Shown: piece by piece, positions 1 through 6,145 of the stretch
Numbering within the stretch: position 1 is the stretch's first letter
Layout: every line of letters begins with the position of its first letter
NCBI GenBank assembly: GCA_945901195.1
Contig: CAMDKB010000265.1
Coordinates: forward strand, 1 to 6,495
Origin: Rhizobium sp. Q54
GTDB lineage: Bacteria; Pseudomonadota; Alphaproteobacteria; Rhizobiales; Beijerinckiaceae
Length of the DNA stretch: 6,495 nt
Direction: 5' to 3'
Notes under the pieces: generated by a model
Told to the model about the DNA's origin: nothing
The model's input: the letters and a program-made list of their open reading frames with translations, nothing else
Databases searched by the model: none
Program-made: the position numbers and the translations under genes

Positions 1-29
1 TGATCGTCGCGCAAAGCATGGCGTTCCAT
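1..29 (-). CDS. IS5-like transposase, N-terminal fragment (runs off left edge)
   Basis: Only nine full codons (MERHALRDD) and two bases of a tenth (CA, so Gln or His) are in the window. The start is an ATG at 29-27 preceded by a near-perfect AAGGAGG ribosome site at minus-strand positions 42-36, a 6-base spacing that fixes the start. An opening of the type M-x-R-x-x-L-x-D-x-Q is typical of IS5-family DDE transposases, where it leads into the N-terminal domain ahead of the catalytic DDE core. Whether the gene is intact or split into two frames, as in many IS5 elements, cannot be seen. Confidence 0.55.
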
Positions 30-34
30 CACAA

Positions 35-51
35 GCCTCCTTCAGGAAGGC
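35..51 (-). promoter_or_regulatory. Hairpin enclosing the transposase ribosome-binding site
   Basis: On the minus strand GCCTTCCTGAAGGAGGC can fold on itself: a four-pair outer stem, one mismatch, then two more pairs (one G-U). The AAGGAGG Shine-Dalgarno lies in the 3' arm, so the fold would hide it. Many insertion sequences use such a structure to limit transposase made from transcripts entering from outside. The fold is seen in the sequence; the regulatory role is inferred. Confidence 0.4.
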
Positions 52-125
52 TCCCCATGAATCACGCTTTCACTGATTTGCGAATCCCTTAAATGACGAC
101 AGGCCCTAGTGATCTTGTTTTGAGC

Positions 126-917
126 TCAAGGATAAGATGACTTGCCGCCTCGCGGCAGCCACCCCTCAAACACCATCTGATCGGCCCAAGCTTCAGCTCT
201 TGCCCGCTGTTCTGCGCTCCGCACGGTCCAAGTCATTACGGGCAGGCCCATGGCGCGGCGCAAGAGATGCGGCACAGCGTGAGGTAAATCATTCACATGG
301 TATGAGAGGAAATCGGGCTGCGTGTCCTGCCAGTGCAGGAAATTGGCGAGGGCGTGCTTCTCCTGCGGCTGCAGGAAATTCCATTCCTCATGATCAAAAT
401 GGGCCTCTGCAATCATGCCGAGGGGGATGTGCGAAAGGCCCAAGGTGCCGCGGTTTTTTTGCAGATGCGCCATGATGCCCGGATCGAAGCTTTTCAGGGC
501 AACAGGTCCATTGTAAGCAGCCGCGAGGCACGCCGTGCGTTCGGCGAGTTTCAAATCCTCTGCAAATTCGCTCTTGATTTCGACTATCAACGGTACCCGT
601 CCGCCGATCAATTCAAGGAAACGTGGCAGGGGAGTGATCGCATCATCGCTGCCGCGCAGGGCGATTCGCGAAAGGCTTGCGGCGGACTGCGCATCCACGC
701 GCCCCTTTTCATCACACAACCGCTCCAACGTCGCGTCGTGAAACACCATGGCCTCTCCGTCAGCTGAAATCTGAACATCACATTCGATAGCGTAATTTCC
801 GGCGATCGCTTGCCGCGCAGCGCTGACGCTATTCTCGATTACGCCTTGGGCGCGATCATGCAGGCCACGATGGGCGATGGGGCGGGCGATGAGCCAGGCG
901 GGGCGCACGGCACTCAT
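126..917 (-). CDS. Glycerophosphodiester phosphodiesterase (UgpQ-like, cytoplasmic)
   Basis: A 263-residue GDPD-family enzyme, expected to hydrolyse glycerophosphodiesters such as glycerophosphocholine to glycerol-3-phosphate and an alcohol with a divalent metal. The TIM-barrel landmarks are present in order: HRG at 16-18 (catalytic His16), EN at 28-29, ECD at 45-47 (metal ligands Glu45 and Asp47), HD at 60-61 (second catalytic His60), EIK at 113-115 (metal ligand Glu113), and a late MTWTVRS segment typical of the seventh or eighth strand. No signal peptide is seen, so it is probably cytosolic. Its ATG overlaps the stop of the upstream ridA-type gene (ATGA), implying one mRNA and translational coupling. 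Length is normal for bacterial UgpQ-like proteins. The insertion-sequence boundary lies only about 20 bp past its stop, so the frame seems complete but whatever followed in the operon is cut off. Substrate preference is not determined by the sequence. Confidence 0.9.
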   Translation of the reverse strand: MSAVRPAWLIARPIAHRGLHDRAQGVIENSVSAARQAIAGNYAIECDVQISADGEAMVFHDATLERLCDEKGRVDAQSAASLSRIALRGSDDAITPLPRFLELIGGRVPLIVEIKSEFAEDLKLAERTACLAAAYNGPVALKSFDPGIMAHLQKNRGTLGLSHIPLGMIAEAHFDHEEWNFLQPQEKHALANFLHWQDTQPDFLSYHVNDLPHAVPHLLRRAMGLPVMTWTVRSAEQRARAEAWADQMVFEGWLPRGGKSSYP

Positions 918-1390
918 TTTATTTCGATCTCGAACATGGCCTCCACTTCCACGGCTGCGTCGAGTGGCAGTTCAGCTACGCCAATGGCGGCACGGGCATG
1001 TTTGCCCTTTTCGCCCAGCACAGCGACCATGAAATCGGATGCGCCATTGACGACAGCCGGAATGGCCTGAAATTTCGGGCCGGCGTTGACATAGCCCACA
1101 AGGCGCACACAGCGGCGAATGTTGGACAATGACCCTGCAGCCTCCTTGGCCTGAGCAAGAATGTTGATGGCGCACAGGCGGGCGGCTTCTTGCCCGGCCT
1201 CATTGAAAATATCGAGGCCGAGTTTGCCCTTGTGTCCCGGCGCGATCTTGCCGTCCGCGCTAAAGGGCAATTGGCCCGAGATGACCAGCAGATTGCCTGT
1301 GATGACAAAGGGCAGATAATTGGCGACGGCGGCAGCCGGGGGCGGAAGCGCGATGCCGAGCTGTTTCAGGCGAGCTTCTGGTGTGGGCAT
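914..1390 (-). CDS. RidA / YjgF / UK114 family protein (long subtype)
   Basis: A 158-residue Rid-superfamily protein. Classical RidA deaminates reactive enamine/imine intermediates such as 2-aminoacrylate released by PLP enzymes. This protein is longer than classical RidA (about 130 aa) and fits the '~150 aa' YjgF-like subgroup, whose substrate is less well known. Seen: an N-terminal MPTPEARLKQLGI helix usual in that subgroup, the core LVISGQLPF (35-43), and the C-terminal ARAAIGVAELPLDAAVEVEAMFE segment (132-154), in which Arg133 aligns with the carboxylate-binding Arg105 of RidA. This makes an imine deaminase-like activity plausible but unproven. Members usually form trimers with active sites between subunits. 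The ATG has a clear AAGGAG site seven bases upstream. It is the first gene of a two-gene unit with the GDPD downstream. Confidence 0.88.
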   Translation of the reverse strand: MPTPEARLKQLGIALPPPAAAVANYLPFVITGNLLVISGQLPFSADGKIAPGHKGKLGLDIFNEAGQEAARLCAINILAQAKEAAGSLSNIRRCVRLVGYVNAGPKFQAIPAVVNGASDFMVAVLGEKGKHARAAIGVAELPLDAAVEVEAMFEIEIK

Positions 1391-1536
1391 GGGTTTTCTC
1401 CTTGTGCGGGAAGTTTAGGCGGGTTTTGGCAGGACGCCAATTTTGCGGCGAAACCGTTCCCGTGACCCAAAATCTTGTATCCCTAATTTCGCCATGAGAG
1501 AATCGGAGTAGAGATAGTCACCAGCCGGAGTCTGTA
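1391..1536. promoter_or_regulatory. Divergent promoter region between ridA-type gene and eipB
   Basis: A 146-bp gap between two genes transcribed away from each other, so it must hold both promoters. No convincing -35/-10 pair could be singled out by eye. Two GANTC sites (CcrM methylation targets in alphaproteobacteria) sit close to the eipB start: GAATC at 1500-1504 and GAGTC at 1528-1532, the second overlapping the eipB ribosome site. The ridA-type ribosome site (AAGGAG on the minus strand) lies next to 1390. Confidence 0.5.
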
Positions 1537-2370
1537 ATGTTCAAATGTTCGAGGAATAATCTTGCCATCGCCGTTTTGGGCGCGCTCGCGTGTGGCGCGG
1601 GACCGGCGCAGGCGGCTGATGTTCCTCTTGCGCCGCACCGGGCTACCTATGAATTGAGCTTGCTATCAAGCAAGGGCAGCGATGCGCCGACGTCTGCGCG
1701 CGGGCGGATCGTTTATGAATTCAATGGAAATGCCTGTGAAGGCTATACGGTGAACTTTCGCCAGGCGACAGAGCTCGTGTCGCCTGAAGGCAAAAGCCAG
1801 GTGCTTGATACACGTTCGACAACTTTTGAATCGGGCGACGGCAAGACGTTTCGATTTCGCATTGAAACATTGTCCGATGGCAATCGGACCAAACTCATTG
1901 AGGGCAGCGCGGAGCGGGCCAGCGATGCGCTATCCATCAATCTGAAAAATCCGGTACCGTCTAAAAGCGATCTCGATGTAGTTGCGTACTTTCCCGTGCA
2001 ACAAACGTTGATGGGACTGGCGGCTGCGCGTGCAGGCGAAATGACGCTTGAAATGAACGCCTATGATGGTTCGGGCGATGGTCAAAAGATCTATCATTCG
2101 CTCAATATCATTGGCCGCGAAATGAAAAAGCCCGCAGAGGACGAGGCTGAAAAGGCCGAAGGCATGAAAGACATGAAACGCTGGCCAGTAGTAACGAGCT
2201 ATTTCGAGCGCGAAAAATCCGATGGCGCACCCATGTACACCCTCACCTTTGAAATGTGGGAGAACGGCGTGTCCAGCAATCTCAAGCTGGATTACGGGGA
2301 TTTTGTGCTTGGCGGAAAAGTGTCGAAATACGAAGCGCTGAAGGCTACGCCGTGTGAAGCCGGGAAGTAG
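1537..2370 (+). CDS. eipB: EipB-like (DUF1849) periplasmic cell-envelope integrity protein
   Basis: A 277-residue secreted protein of the DUF1849 family. Its studied member, Brucella EipB, is a periplasmic beta-spiral protein needed for envelope integrity under stress. Seen: a signal peptide (Lys3/Arg6, hydrophobic LAIAVLGALACGAG, probable cleavage after Ala-Gln-Ala at 24-26), followed by the family-typical LAPHRATYELSL segment (31-42). Two cysteines remain in the mature part, Cys67 in NACEGY and Cys273 near the C-terminus, at positions that fit the structural disulfide known from EipB. A Lys/Glu-rich stretch (about 197-215) looks like an exposed loop. The ATG is preceded by CGGAG at 1526-1530 with six-base spacing. 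It converges on dinB with 12 bp between stop codons. The family call is strong; the role is taken from the Brucella homologue. Confidence 0.87.
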   Translation: MFKCSRNNLAIAVLGALACGAGPAQAADVPLAPHRATYELSLLSSKGSDAPTSARGRIVYEFNGNACEGYTVNFRQATELVSPEGKSQVLDTRSTTFESGDGKTFRFRIETLSDGNRTKLIEGSAERASDALSINLKNPVPSKSDLDVVAYFPVQQTLMGLAAARAGEMTLEMNAYDGSGDGQKIYHSLNIIGREMKKPAEDEAEKAEGMKDMKRWPVVTSYFEREKSDGAPMYTLTFEMWENGVSSNLKLDYGDFVLGGKVSKYEALKATPCEAGK

Positions 2371-2382
2371 TTTGCGAAGTTG

Positions 2383-3684
2383 TTATTGCGCAGGACGCTT
2401 TTTTGCGGCTGCGCCAAACATCAGTCCCTTCATAACTGCATCCTTGCCGAACTTGGCGCGTAGCGCATCGACTGCCGCTTCGGTTGCTTTCTCCTTGCCG
2501 ACATTGGTGTCGACAAGATCGCCGTGATCCGCGTCGGCGGGATCACAAAGGCCAGACATGCCAACGCCAATGAGGCGAAATTTCGTGCCCGTGGCTTCCT
2601 TCAGCAGCAGTTCACGCGCGGCTTCAAAAATGCGGCGTGATAATTGTGTCGGCTCATTGAGCGTGCGCGCCCGTGTACGCTGGGTAAAATCCGCGCCCTT
2701 CAGTTTCAGCGTTACAGTTGTTCCCGCAAAGCCTTGGGTTTTCAACCGACCTGCGACTTTCTCGCTGAGCGCCAGCAGGATAGGCACGAGGTCTTCGCTG
2801 GAGGCCAGATCTGTCTCGAAGGTTGTTTCCGCCGATATGCCCTTGGTCTCATGTTCGGGCGATACCTTGCGTGTGTCGATGCCATTGGCGAGGCGCCACA
2901 GGCGCTGGCCTTCGGCGCCGAGCAAGCGCAGCATGTCGTTTTCCTCGCGCGCCTGAATATCGCCGATGTTGCGAAAACCCTCGCGCGCGAGACGTTCCTG
3001 AGAAACCTTGCCGACGCCCCAGATAAGGCCGACAGGCTTTGACGCCAGAAAGCTTCTGGCTTCCGCCTTGCCGACCATGGCAAAGCCGCGCGGCTTGTCG
3101 AGATCGGACGCAATCTTTGCGAGGAATTTGCAATAGGAGAGGCCGACGGAGACGCTGATGCCGATATTTTTTTCGACATCGCGCGTAAAACGCGCCAGCG
3201 CCAGCGCGGGGCTGGCCCGATGCAGCAACTCTGTTCCGGTCAGATCGAGAAAGGCTTCGTCGATCGAAATGGGTTCCACAAGCGGTGTGAGATCGAGCAT
3301 CCTGGCGCGCACCTGCCGACCGACGGCCACGTATTTCGCCATATCCGGGCGGATGACAATGGCGCCGGGGCAAAGTTCGAGCGCCTTGAACATGGGCATT
3401 GCCGAGCGCACACCAAAGGTGCGGGCGATATAGCAGCAGGTGGAAACGACGCCACGCTTGCCGCCACCGATGATCAAAGGCTTGTCGCGCAGTGCTGGAT
3501 TGTCGCGTTTCTCGACGGCCGCGTAAAAAGCATCGCAATCGATGTGGGCGATGGCAAGGGATTCAAGTTCATCATGGTTGACGATTCGTGGCGAAGCGCA
3601 TTGTAGGCAGCGACTGGGGGCCGCCGGGCCTGTGTGAAGGCAATCCCGGCATAGCAATCTGTTTCCAGCCGCAGGGTCAGCCAT
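2383..3684 (-). CDS. dinB: DNA polymerase IV (Y-family translesion polymerase)
   Basis: A 433-residue Y-family polymerase that copies past damaged bases with low fidelity and no proofreading. Domains in order: an N-terminal four-cysteine module (Cys12-X2-Cys15, Cys26-X2-Cys29), probably a zinc ribbon and a common extension in alphaproteobacterial DinB; palm and fingers with HIDCDAFYAAVE (47-58) carrying metal ligand Asp49; SIDEAF (140-145) with catalytic Asp142 and Glu143; a thumb helix-hairpin-helix (GLIWGVGKVSQERL, 219-232); and a little-finger domain from about 285 to 395. The steric gate against ribonucleotides would be Tyr54 rather than the Phe of E. coli Pol IV. The C-terminus (KGLMFGAAAKKRPAQ) shows no classic QLxLF-like sliding-clamp motif. 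Its ATG overlaps the stop of the DUF3572 gene by one base (TAATG), so the two are probably co-translated. No LexA box of the alphaproteobacterial GTTC-N7-GTTC form was found upstream. Confidence 0.95.
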   Translation of the reverse strand: MADPAAGNRLLCRDCLHTGPAAPSRCLQCASPRIVNHDELESLAIAHIDCDAFYAAVEKRDNPALRDKPLIIGGGKRGVVSTCCYIARTFGVRSAMPMFKALELCPGAIVIRPDMAKYVAVGRQVRARMLDLTPLVEPISIDEAFLDLTGTELLHRASPALALARFTRDVEKNIGISVSVGLSYCKFLAKIASDLDKPRGFAMVGKAEARSFLASKPVGLIWGVGKVSQERLAREGFRNIGDIQAREENDMLRLLGAEGQRLWRLANGIDTRKVSPEHETKGISAETTFETDLASSEDLVPILLALSEKVAGRLKTQGFAGTTVTLKLKGADFTQRTRARTLNEPTQLSRRIFEAARELLLKEATGTKFRLIGVGMSGLCDPADADHGDLVDTNVGKEKATEAAVDALRAKFGKDAVMKGLMFGAAAKKRPAQ

Positions 3685-3992
3685 TACGCCCCCCAGTCAG
3701 GTGGCGGTCCCGCGAGAATCATCCGCGCGCGGTCGATGTCTTCTGGCGTGCGGTCGAGGCTGGCGGCAATCTCGCGCAGCAGCATTTCGTCGGCGCACAC
3801 GAAATCCAGCACACCCTGCAGAAAGCCGGGTGACTTGGCGGCCACGCGCAGATTGTCTGGCCCTATGCCGCTAAGTGCAAGGAAACCAGACAGTTTGTCC
3901 GGATCTGCCGCCAGCTTGCCTAGCGTGTCGATCGCCAGTGCGGTCGCGCTTTCCGGACCGGGGATTTTCTTTCGAAAGCTTTCGATAACCAT
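3684..3992 (-). CDS. DUF3572 family protein of unknown function
   Basis: A small (102-residue) cytosolic protein matching the DUF3572 family known mainly from alphaproteobacteria; function not established. Predicted to be mostly helical: an N-terminal SATALAIDTLGKLAADPDKLSGFLALSGI helix pair, a GPDNLRVAAKSPGFLQGVLDFV segment, and a C-terminal EMLLREIAASLDRTPEDIDRARMIL pair. No signal peptide, membrane helix or catalytic motif is seen. The frame could begin six bases further up at a TTG (3998), but the ATG at 3992 has GGCGAG seven bases before it and was preferred. It is the first gene of a pair with dinB (TAATG overlap) and divergent from divK. The same neighbourhood (DUF3572 next to divK-pleD) is, from memory, common in rhizobia. 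A role linked to DNA repair or the cell cycle is only suggested by context. Confidence 0.8.
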   Translation of the reverse strand: MVIESFRKKIPGPESATALAIDTLGKLAADPDKLSGFLALSGIGPDNLRVAAKSPGFLQGVLDFVCADEMLLREIAASLDRTPEDIDRARMILAGPPPDWGA

Positions 3993-4114
3993 GGGCAAAC
4001 TCGCCGATTAGATTCGGATTTCGTAAATGTTCGTGGTCTAAGGTCATTTGGTATTCACAATAACAGGGCGCTCTTGTCACGTTCAATGCAAGATTGCTCC
4101 AGTCGGGAATCCTG
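3993..4114. promoter_or_regulatory. Divergent promoter region between DUF3572-dinB and divK-pleD
   Basis: A 122-bp gap that must contain promoters for both units. It carries two GANTC sites, GATTC at 4011-4015 and GAATC at 4107-4111, the latter four bases before the divK ATG. In related bacteria such sites are methylated by CcrM and can tie transcription to replication state. No full CtrA box (TTAA-N7-TTAA) and no confident -35/-10 pair were found. Confidence 0.5.
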
Positions 4115-4486
4115 ATGCCCAAGACCGTTTTGATCGTGGAAGATAACGAGCTGAATATGAAGCTCTTCAACGATCTGCTGGAAGCCCATGGCTACAACAC
4201 CATACAGACCCGCAACGGGGTGGAGGCTGTTGAACTGACACGCCAGCACATGCCGGATCTGATTCTCATGGATATCCAGCTGCCGGAAGTTTCCGGCCTT
4301 CAGGTTACCCAATGGATCAAGGATGACGACGCGCTGCGTCACATTCCCGTGATTGCGGTTACAGCGTTCGCCATGAAGGGCGACGAAGAGAAGATTCGCC
4401 AGGGTGGCTGTGAGGCCTATTTGTCCAAACCGATTTCTGTCGCGAAATTTGTCGAAACGGTCCGGAATTATCTTGATGATAAGTAA
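4115..4486 (+). CDS. divK: DivK, single-domain cell-fate response regulator
   Basis: A 123-residue receiver protein with no output domain. In alphaproteobacteria DivK is phosphorylated by DivJ and dephosphorylated by PleC. In its phosphorylated form it switches DivL and CckA so that CtrA activity falls, setting polarity and cell fate. Seen: acidic pair Glu9-Asp10, phospho-acceptor Asp53 in LILMDIQLPE, Thr83 in VIAVTAFAMKGD, and Lys105 in YLSKP. The opening MPKTVLIVEDNELNMKLFND is highly typical of DivK and fixes the start at 4115; an upstream TTG (4094) would add seven unsupported residues. Only a weak ribosome site (CGGGA) is present. A 51-bp gap leads to pleD on the same strand, and the two probably share an mRNA. 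Length and key residues are complete. Confidence 0.95.
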   Translation: MPKTVLIVEDNELNMKLFNDLLEAHGYNTIQTRNGVEAVELTRQHMPDLILMDIQLPEVSGLQVTQWIKDDDALRHIPVIAVTAFAMKGDEEKIRQGGCEAYLSKPISVAKFVETVRNYLDDK

Positions 4487-4537
4487 GTTCCGGCAGGTTT
4501 AGCTGGAACATTGCGTACTGCGTAAAGAGGCGTGCAA

Positions 4538-5908
4538 ATGACCGCTCGGGTATTGGTGGTTGACGATATATTGACCAACATCAAGTTGCTGGAAGTGCGA
4601 CTGATGGCGGAATATTTTGACGTGATGCAGGCCACCAATGGTCCGCAGGCGATTGCCATTTGTAAGGAAGGCCAATGCGATATTGTACTGCTTGATGTGA
4701 TGATGCCCGGCATGGATGGCTTTGAGGTCTGCCGCAGGCTCAAAACCGATCCCGCAACAGCGCATATCCCGGTTGTCATGGTGACGGCGCTGGATCAGCC
4801 GGCCGACAGGGTCAGGGGCCTTGACGCGGGCGCCGATGATTTTCTGACCAAACCCGTGGACGAAATCGCGTTGATTGCGCGCGTGCGTTCGCTGTCGCGG
4901 CTCAAGCAGTCGGTCGATGAATTGCGTACGCGCGCCATGACGTCGGCCGCGCTTGGCGTGCCAAACTCGCTCGTTACAGCCATTCAGGACGAGGGCCACA
5001 ACGGCCGCATTCTGGTGGTCGATGATCGCGCCAGTTCGGCCGAACGCATCCACAAGGCGCTGTCGGTCCACCATGTTGTGGAAGTGGAAGCGGGGCCGCA
5101 GGAAGCGATCTTCCGTTCCGCCGAAGGTAATTTCGATCTGGTGATCGTGAGCCTTGGGCTAAAGGATTACGATGGGCTGCGCTTGTGCAGCCAATTGCGC
5201 ACACTCGAACGCACACGCCATACATCAATCCTGCTCATCGCAGATCTCGACGATCGCCAGAAGGTGTTGCGCGGTCTGGATCTTGGGGTGAACGATTACC
5301 TTTCGCGGCCGATTGACCGCAATGAATTGCTGGCGCGGGTGCGCACGCAACTCAAGCGCAAGCGCTACACCGAGGCTCTGCGCGAAGACGTGCAGGCCTC
5401 GATCGAAATGGCGTTGATTGATGCGCTGACAGGCCTGAACAACCGTCGTTATCTGGAAACCCATCTGGCCTCGATGCTCGAACAGGTCACGGCGCGTGGA
5501 CGGCCACTGGCGATGATGATTCTGGACATCGACCACTTCAAGGCCGTCAACGACACCTGGGGGCACGATGCCGGCGATGACGTGCTCAAGGGCTTTTCAC
5601 AACGGGTCAAGCGCGTGATCCGCAATTCGGATCTGCTTTGCCGGCTGGGCGGCGAGGAATTCGTGGTGGTAATGCCCGACACGATGCCGGATATCGCAGC
5701 GGTCGTTGCCGAGCGTGTCCGTGGTTCTGTCCAGGCTGAGCCCTTTCGGCTGGCGGAGGGAGATCGCAGCGTCCCCATCACGGTTTCCGTAGGCCTCGCC
5801 TGCACCTCACGCGATGCCAATCCCGATACGTTATTCCGTCGTGCGGACAAGGCGCTCTACCGGTCGAAAAATGACGGCCGTAACCGGGTGACAGCTGATG
5901 CGGCCTGA
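4538..5908 (+). CDS. pleD: PleD, response regulator diguanylate cyclase
   Basis: A 456-residue enzyme that makes cyclic di-GMP from two GTP; in Caulobacter it acts at the differentiating pole and is activated by PleC/DivJ phosphorylation with help from DivK. Domains: REC1 (about 4-118) with Asp9/Asp10, phospho-acceptor Asp53, Thr83 and Lys105; REC2 (about 156-272), degenerate, with Ser205 where the acceptor Asp should be and Arg257 in place of the conserved Lys, so likely a dimerisation adaptor; and GGDEF (about 288-452) opening DALTGLNNRR. The active site is GGEEF (371-375). The inhibitory c-di-GMP site RxxD is RNSD (362-365), five residues upstream, so feedback inhibition should be intact. 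The ATG at 4538 has AAAGAGG seven bases upstream; a GTG two codons earlier is less likely. The architecture closely matches Caulobacter PleD (454 aa). Confidence 0.96.
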   Translation: MTARVLVVDDILTNIKLLEVRLMAEYFDVMQATNGPQAIAICKEGQCDIVLLDVMMPGMDGFEVCRRLKTDPATAHIPVVMVTALDQPADRVRGLDAGADDFLTKPVDEIALIARVRSLSRLKQSVDELRTRAMTSAALGVPNSLVTAIQDEGHNGRILVVDDRASSAERIHKALSVHHVVEVEAGPQEAIFRSAEGNFDLVIVSLGLKDYDGLRLCSQLRTLERTRHTSILLIADLDDRQKVLRGLDLGVNDYLSRPIDRNELLARVRTQLKRKRYTEALREDVQASIEMALIDALTGLNNRRYLETHLASMLEQVTARGRPLAMMILDIDHFKAVNDTWGHDAGDDVLKGFSQRVKRVIRNSDLLCRLGGEEFVVVMPDTMPDIAAVVAERVRGSVQAEPFRLAEGDRSVPITVSVGLACTSRDANPDTLFRRADKALYRSKNDGRNRVTADAA

Positions 5909-5919
5909 GGGCCGCTTCA
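5896..5919 (+). terminator. Hairpin over the pleD stop codon (possible terminator)
   Basis: GCGGCC-TGAG-GGCCGC (5900-5915) is a perfect six-pair stem with a four-base loop that contains the pleD TGA. After a T-T mismatch three further pairs (TGA with TCA) extend it. It is followed by TTCATAAAAC rather than a T-run, so it is at best an imperfect intrinsic terminator, or an mRNA-stabilising 3' hairpin. Confidence 0.4.
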
Positions 5920-6080
5920 TAAAACATTAATCAGGTCATTAATTTGCGTGCGGCGGCTGGCTGCGACAAGACCTGAACAAATCACGATTAATCAACGTGC
6001 CTGACAGAACTGGGTTAACGCCCGTTAATATTTTTGTACGCTATTAATCTCAAAGATTTAGGTAAACAAATGTTTACCGG
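5920..6080. promoter_or_regulatory. AT-rich, TTAA-dense intergenic stretch downstream of pleD
   Basis: No gene is recognisable here. The stretch is clearly more AT-rich than its surroundings and contains TTAA at 5927, 5939, 5988, 6015, 6025 and 6044. Two pairs resemble CtrA-type spacing but are not exact: TTAA-N8-TTAA (5927-5942) and TTAA-N6-TTAA (6015-6028); the consensus is N7. GATTAATC (5986-5993) is a short palindrome. Such composition suits a promoter, perhaps for a rightward gene now displaced, but no transcript start can be assigned. Confidence 0.35.
6061..6078. repeat. Perfect inverted repeat, operator-like
   Basis: GGTAAACAAATGTTTACC is a perfect seven-base inverted repeat (GGTAAAC / GTTTACC) around a four-base AAAT centre. 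It lies at the end of the AT-rich stretch. Its size and A/T core suit a dimeric DNA-binding protein; it lacks a T-run and is weak as an RNA hairpin, so an operator is more likely than a terminator. The binding factor is not recognised. Confidence 0.45.
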
Positions 6081-6145
6081 TTCACACCGTGTTTGAGTGA
6101 TTGCAATCGCGCTACCTGTCGAGATAACGTCATCCTCATCGAATG

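Larger units (their letters stand above)
1..105 (-). mobile_element. End of an IS5-family-like insertion sequence (partial)
   Basis: This is the 5' end of an insertion sequence whose transposase is read leftward out of the window. Seen: read on the minus strand, a start codon with a strong Shine-Dalgarno opens a peptide beginning MERHALRDD, which resembles the N-terminus of IS5-family (IS427-like) transposases. About 75 bp upstream of that start the minus strand begins GGCCTGTCGTCATTTAAGG directly next to a CTAG at 106-109. Known of the family: IS5-type elements often target short TA-centred sites such as CTAG and duplicate them, with imperfect terminal repeats at both ends. The boundary at 105 is inferred from the CTAG; only one end of the element is in view, so the matching inverted repeat and second target copy cannot be checked. 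Confidence 0.6.

Noticed and set aside
137..767. Plus-strand open frames opposite the GDPD gene
   Set aside because: They have low-complexity, Arg/Ala-rich translations without family features, and the minus-strand frame carries all the GDPD motifs.
2388..2412. Terminator candidate after eipB (GCG-CAGGA-CGC followed by TTTTTT)
   Set aside because: The stem is only three pairs and the segment is the coding tail of dinB (Lys-Lys-Arg), which explains the T-run on the plus strand.
2849..3538. Long minus-strand frame of 229 residues inside dinB
   Set aside because: It is a frame-shifted shadow of dinB, rich in Arg and His, with no recognisable domain.
3993..4114. LexA box or full CtrA box in the dinB/divK divergent gap
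   Set aside because: GTTC occurs once but has no partner at the N7 spacing, and no TTAA pair is present.
4499..5074. Minus-strand frame of 191 residues opposite pleD
   Set aside because: It overlaps the REC1 and linker coding of pleD entirely and has a His/Arg-rich, unstructured composition typical of antisense shadows.
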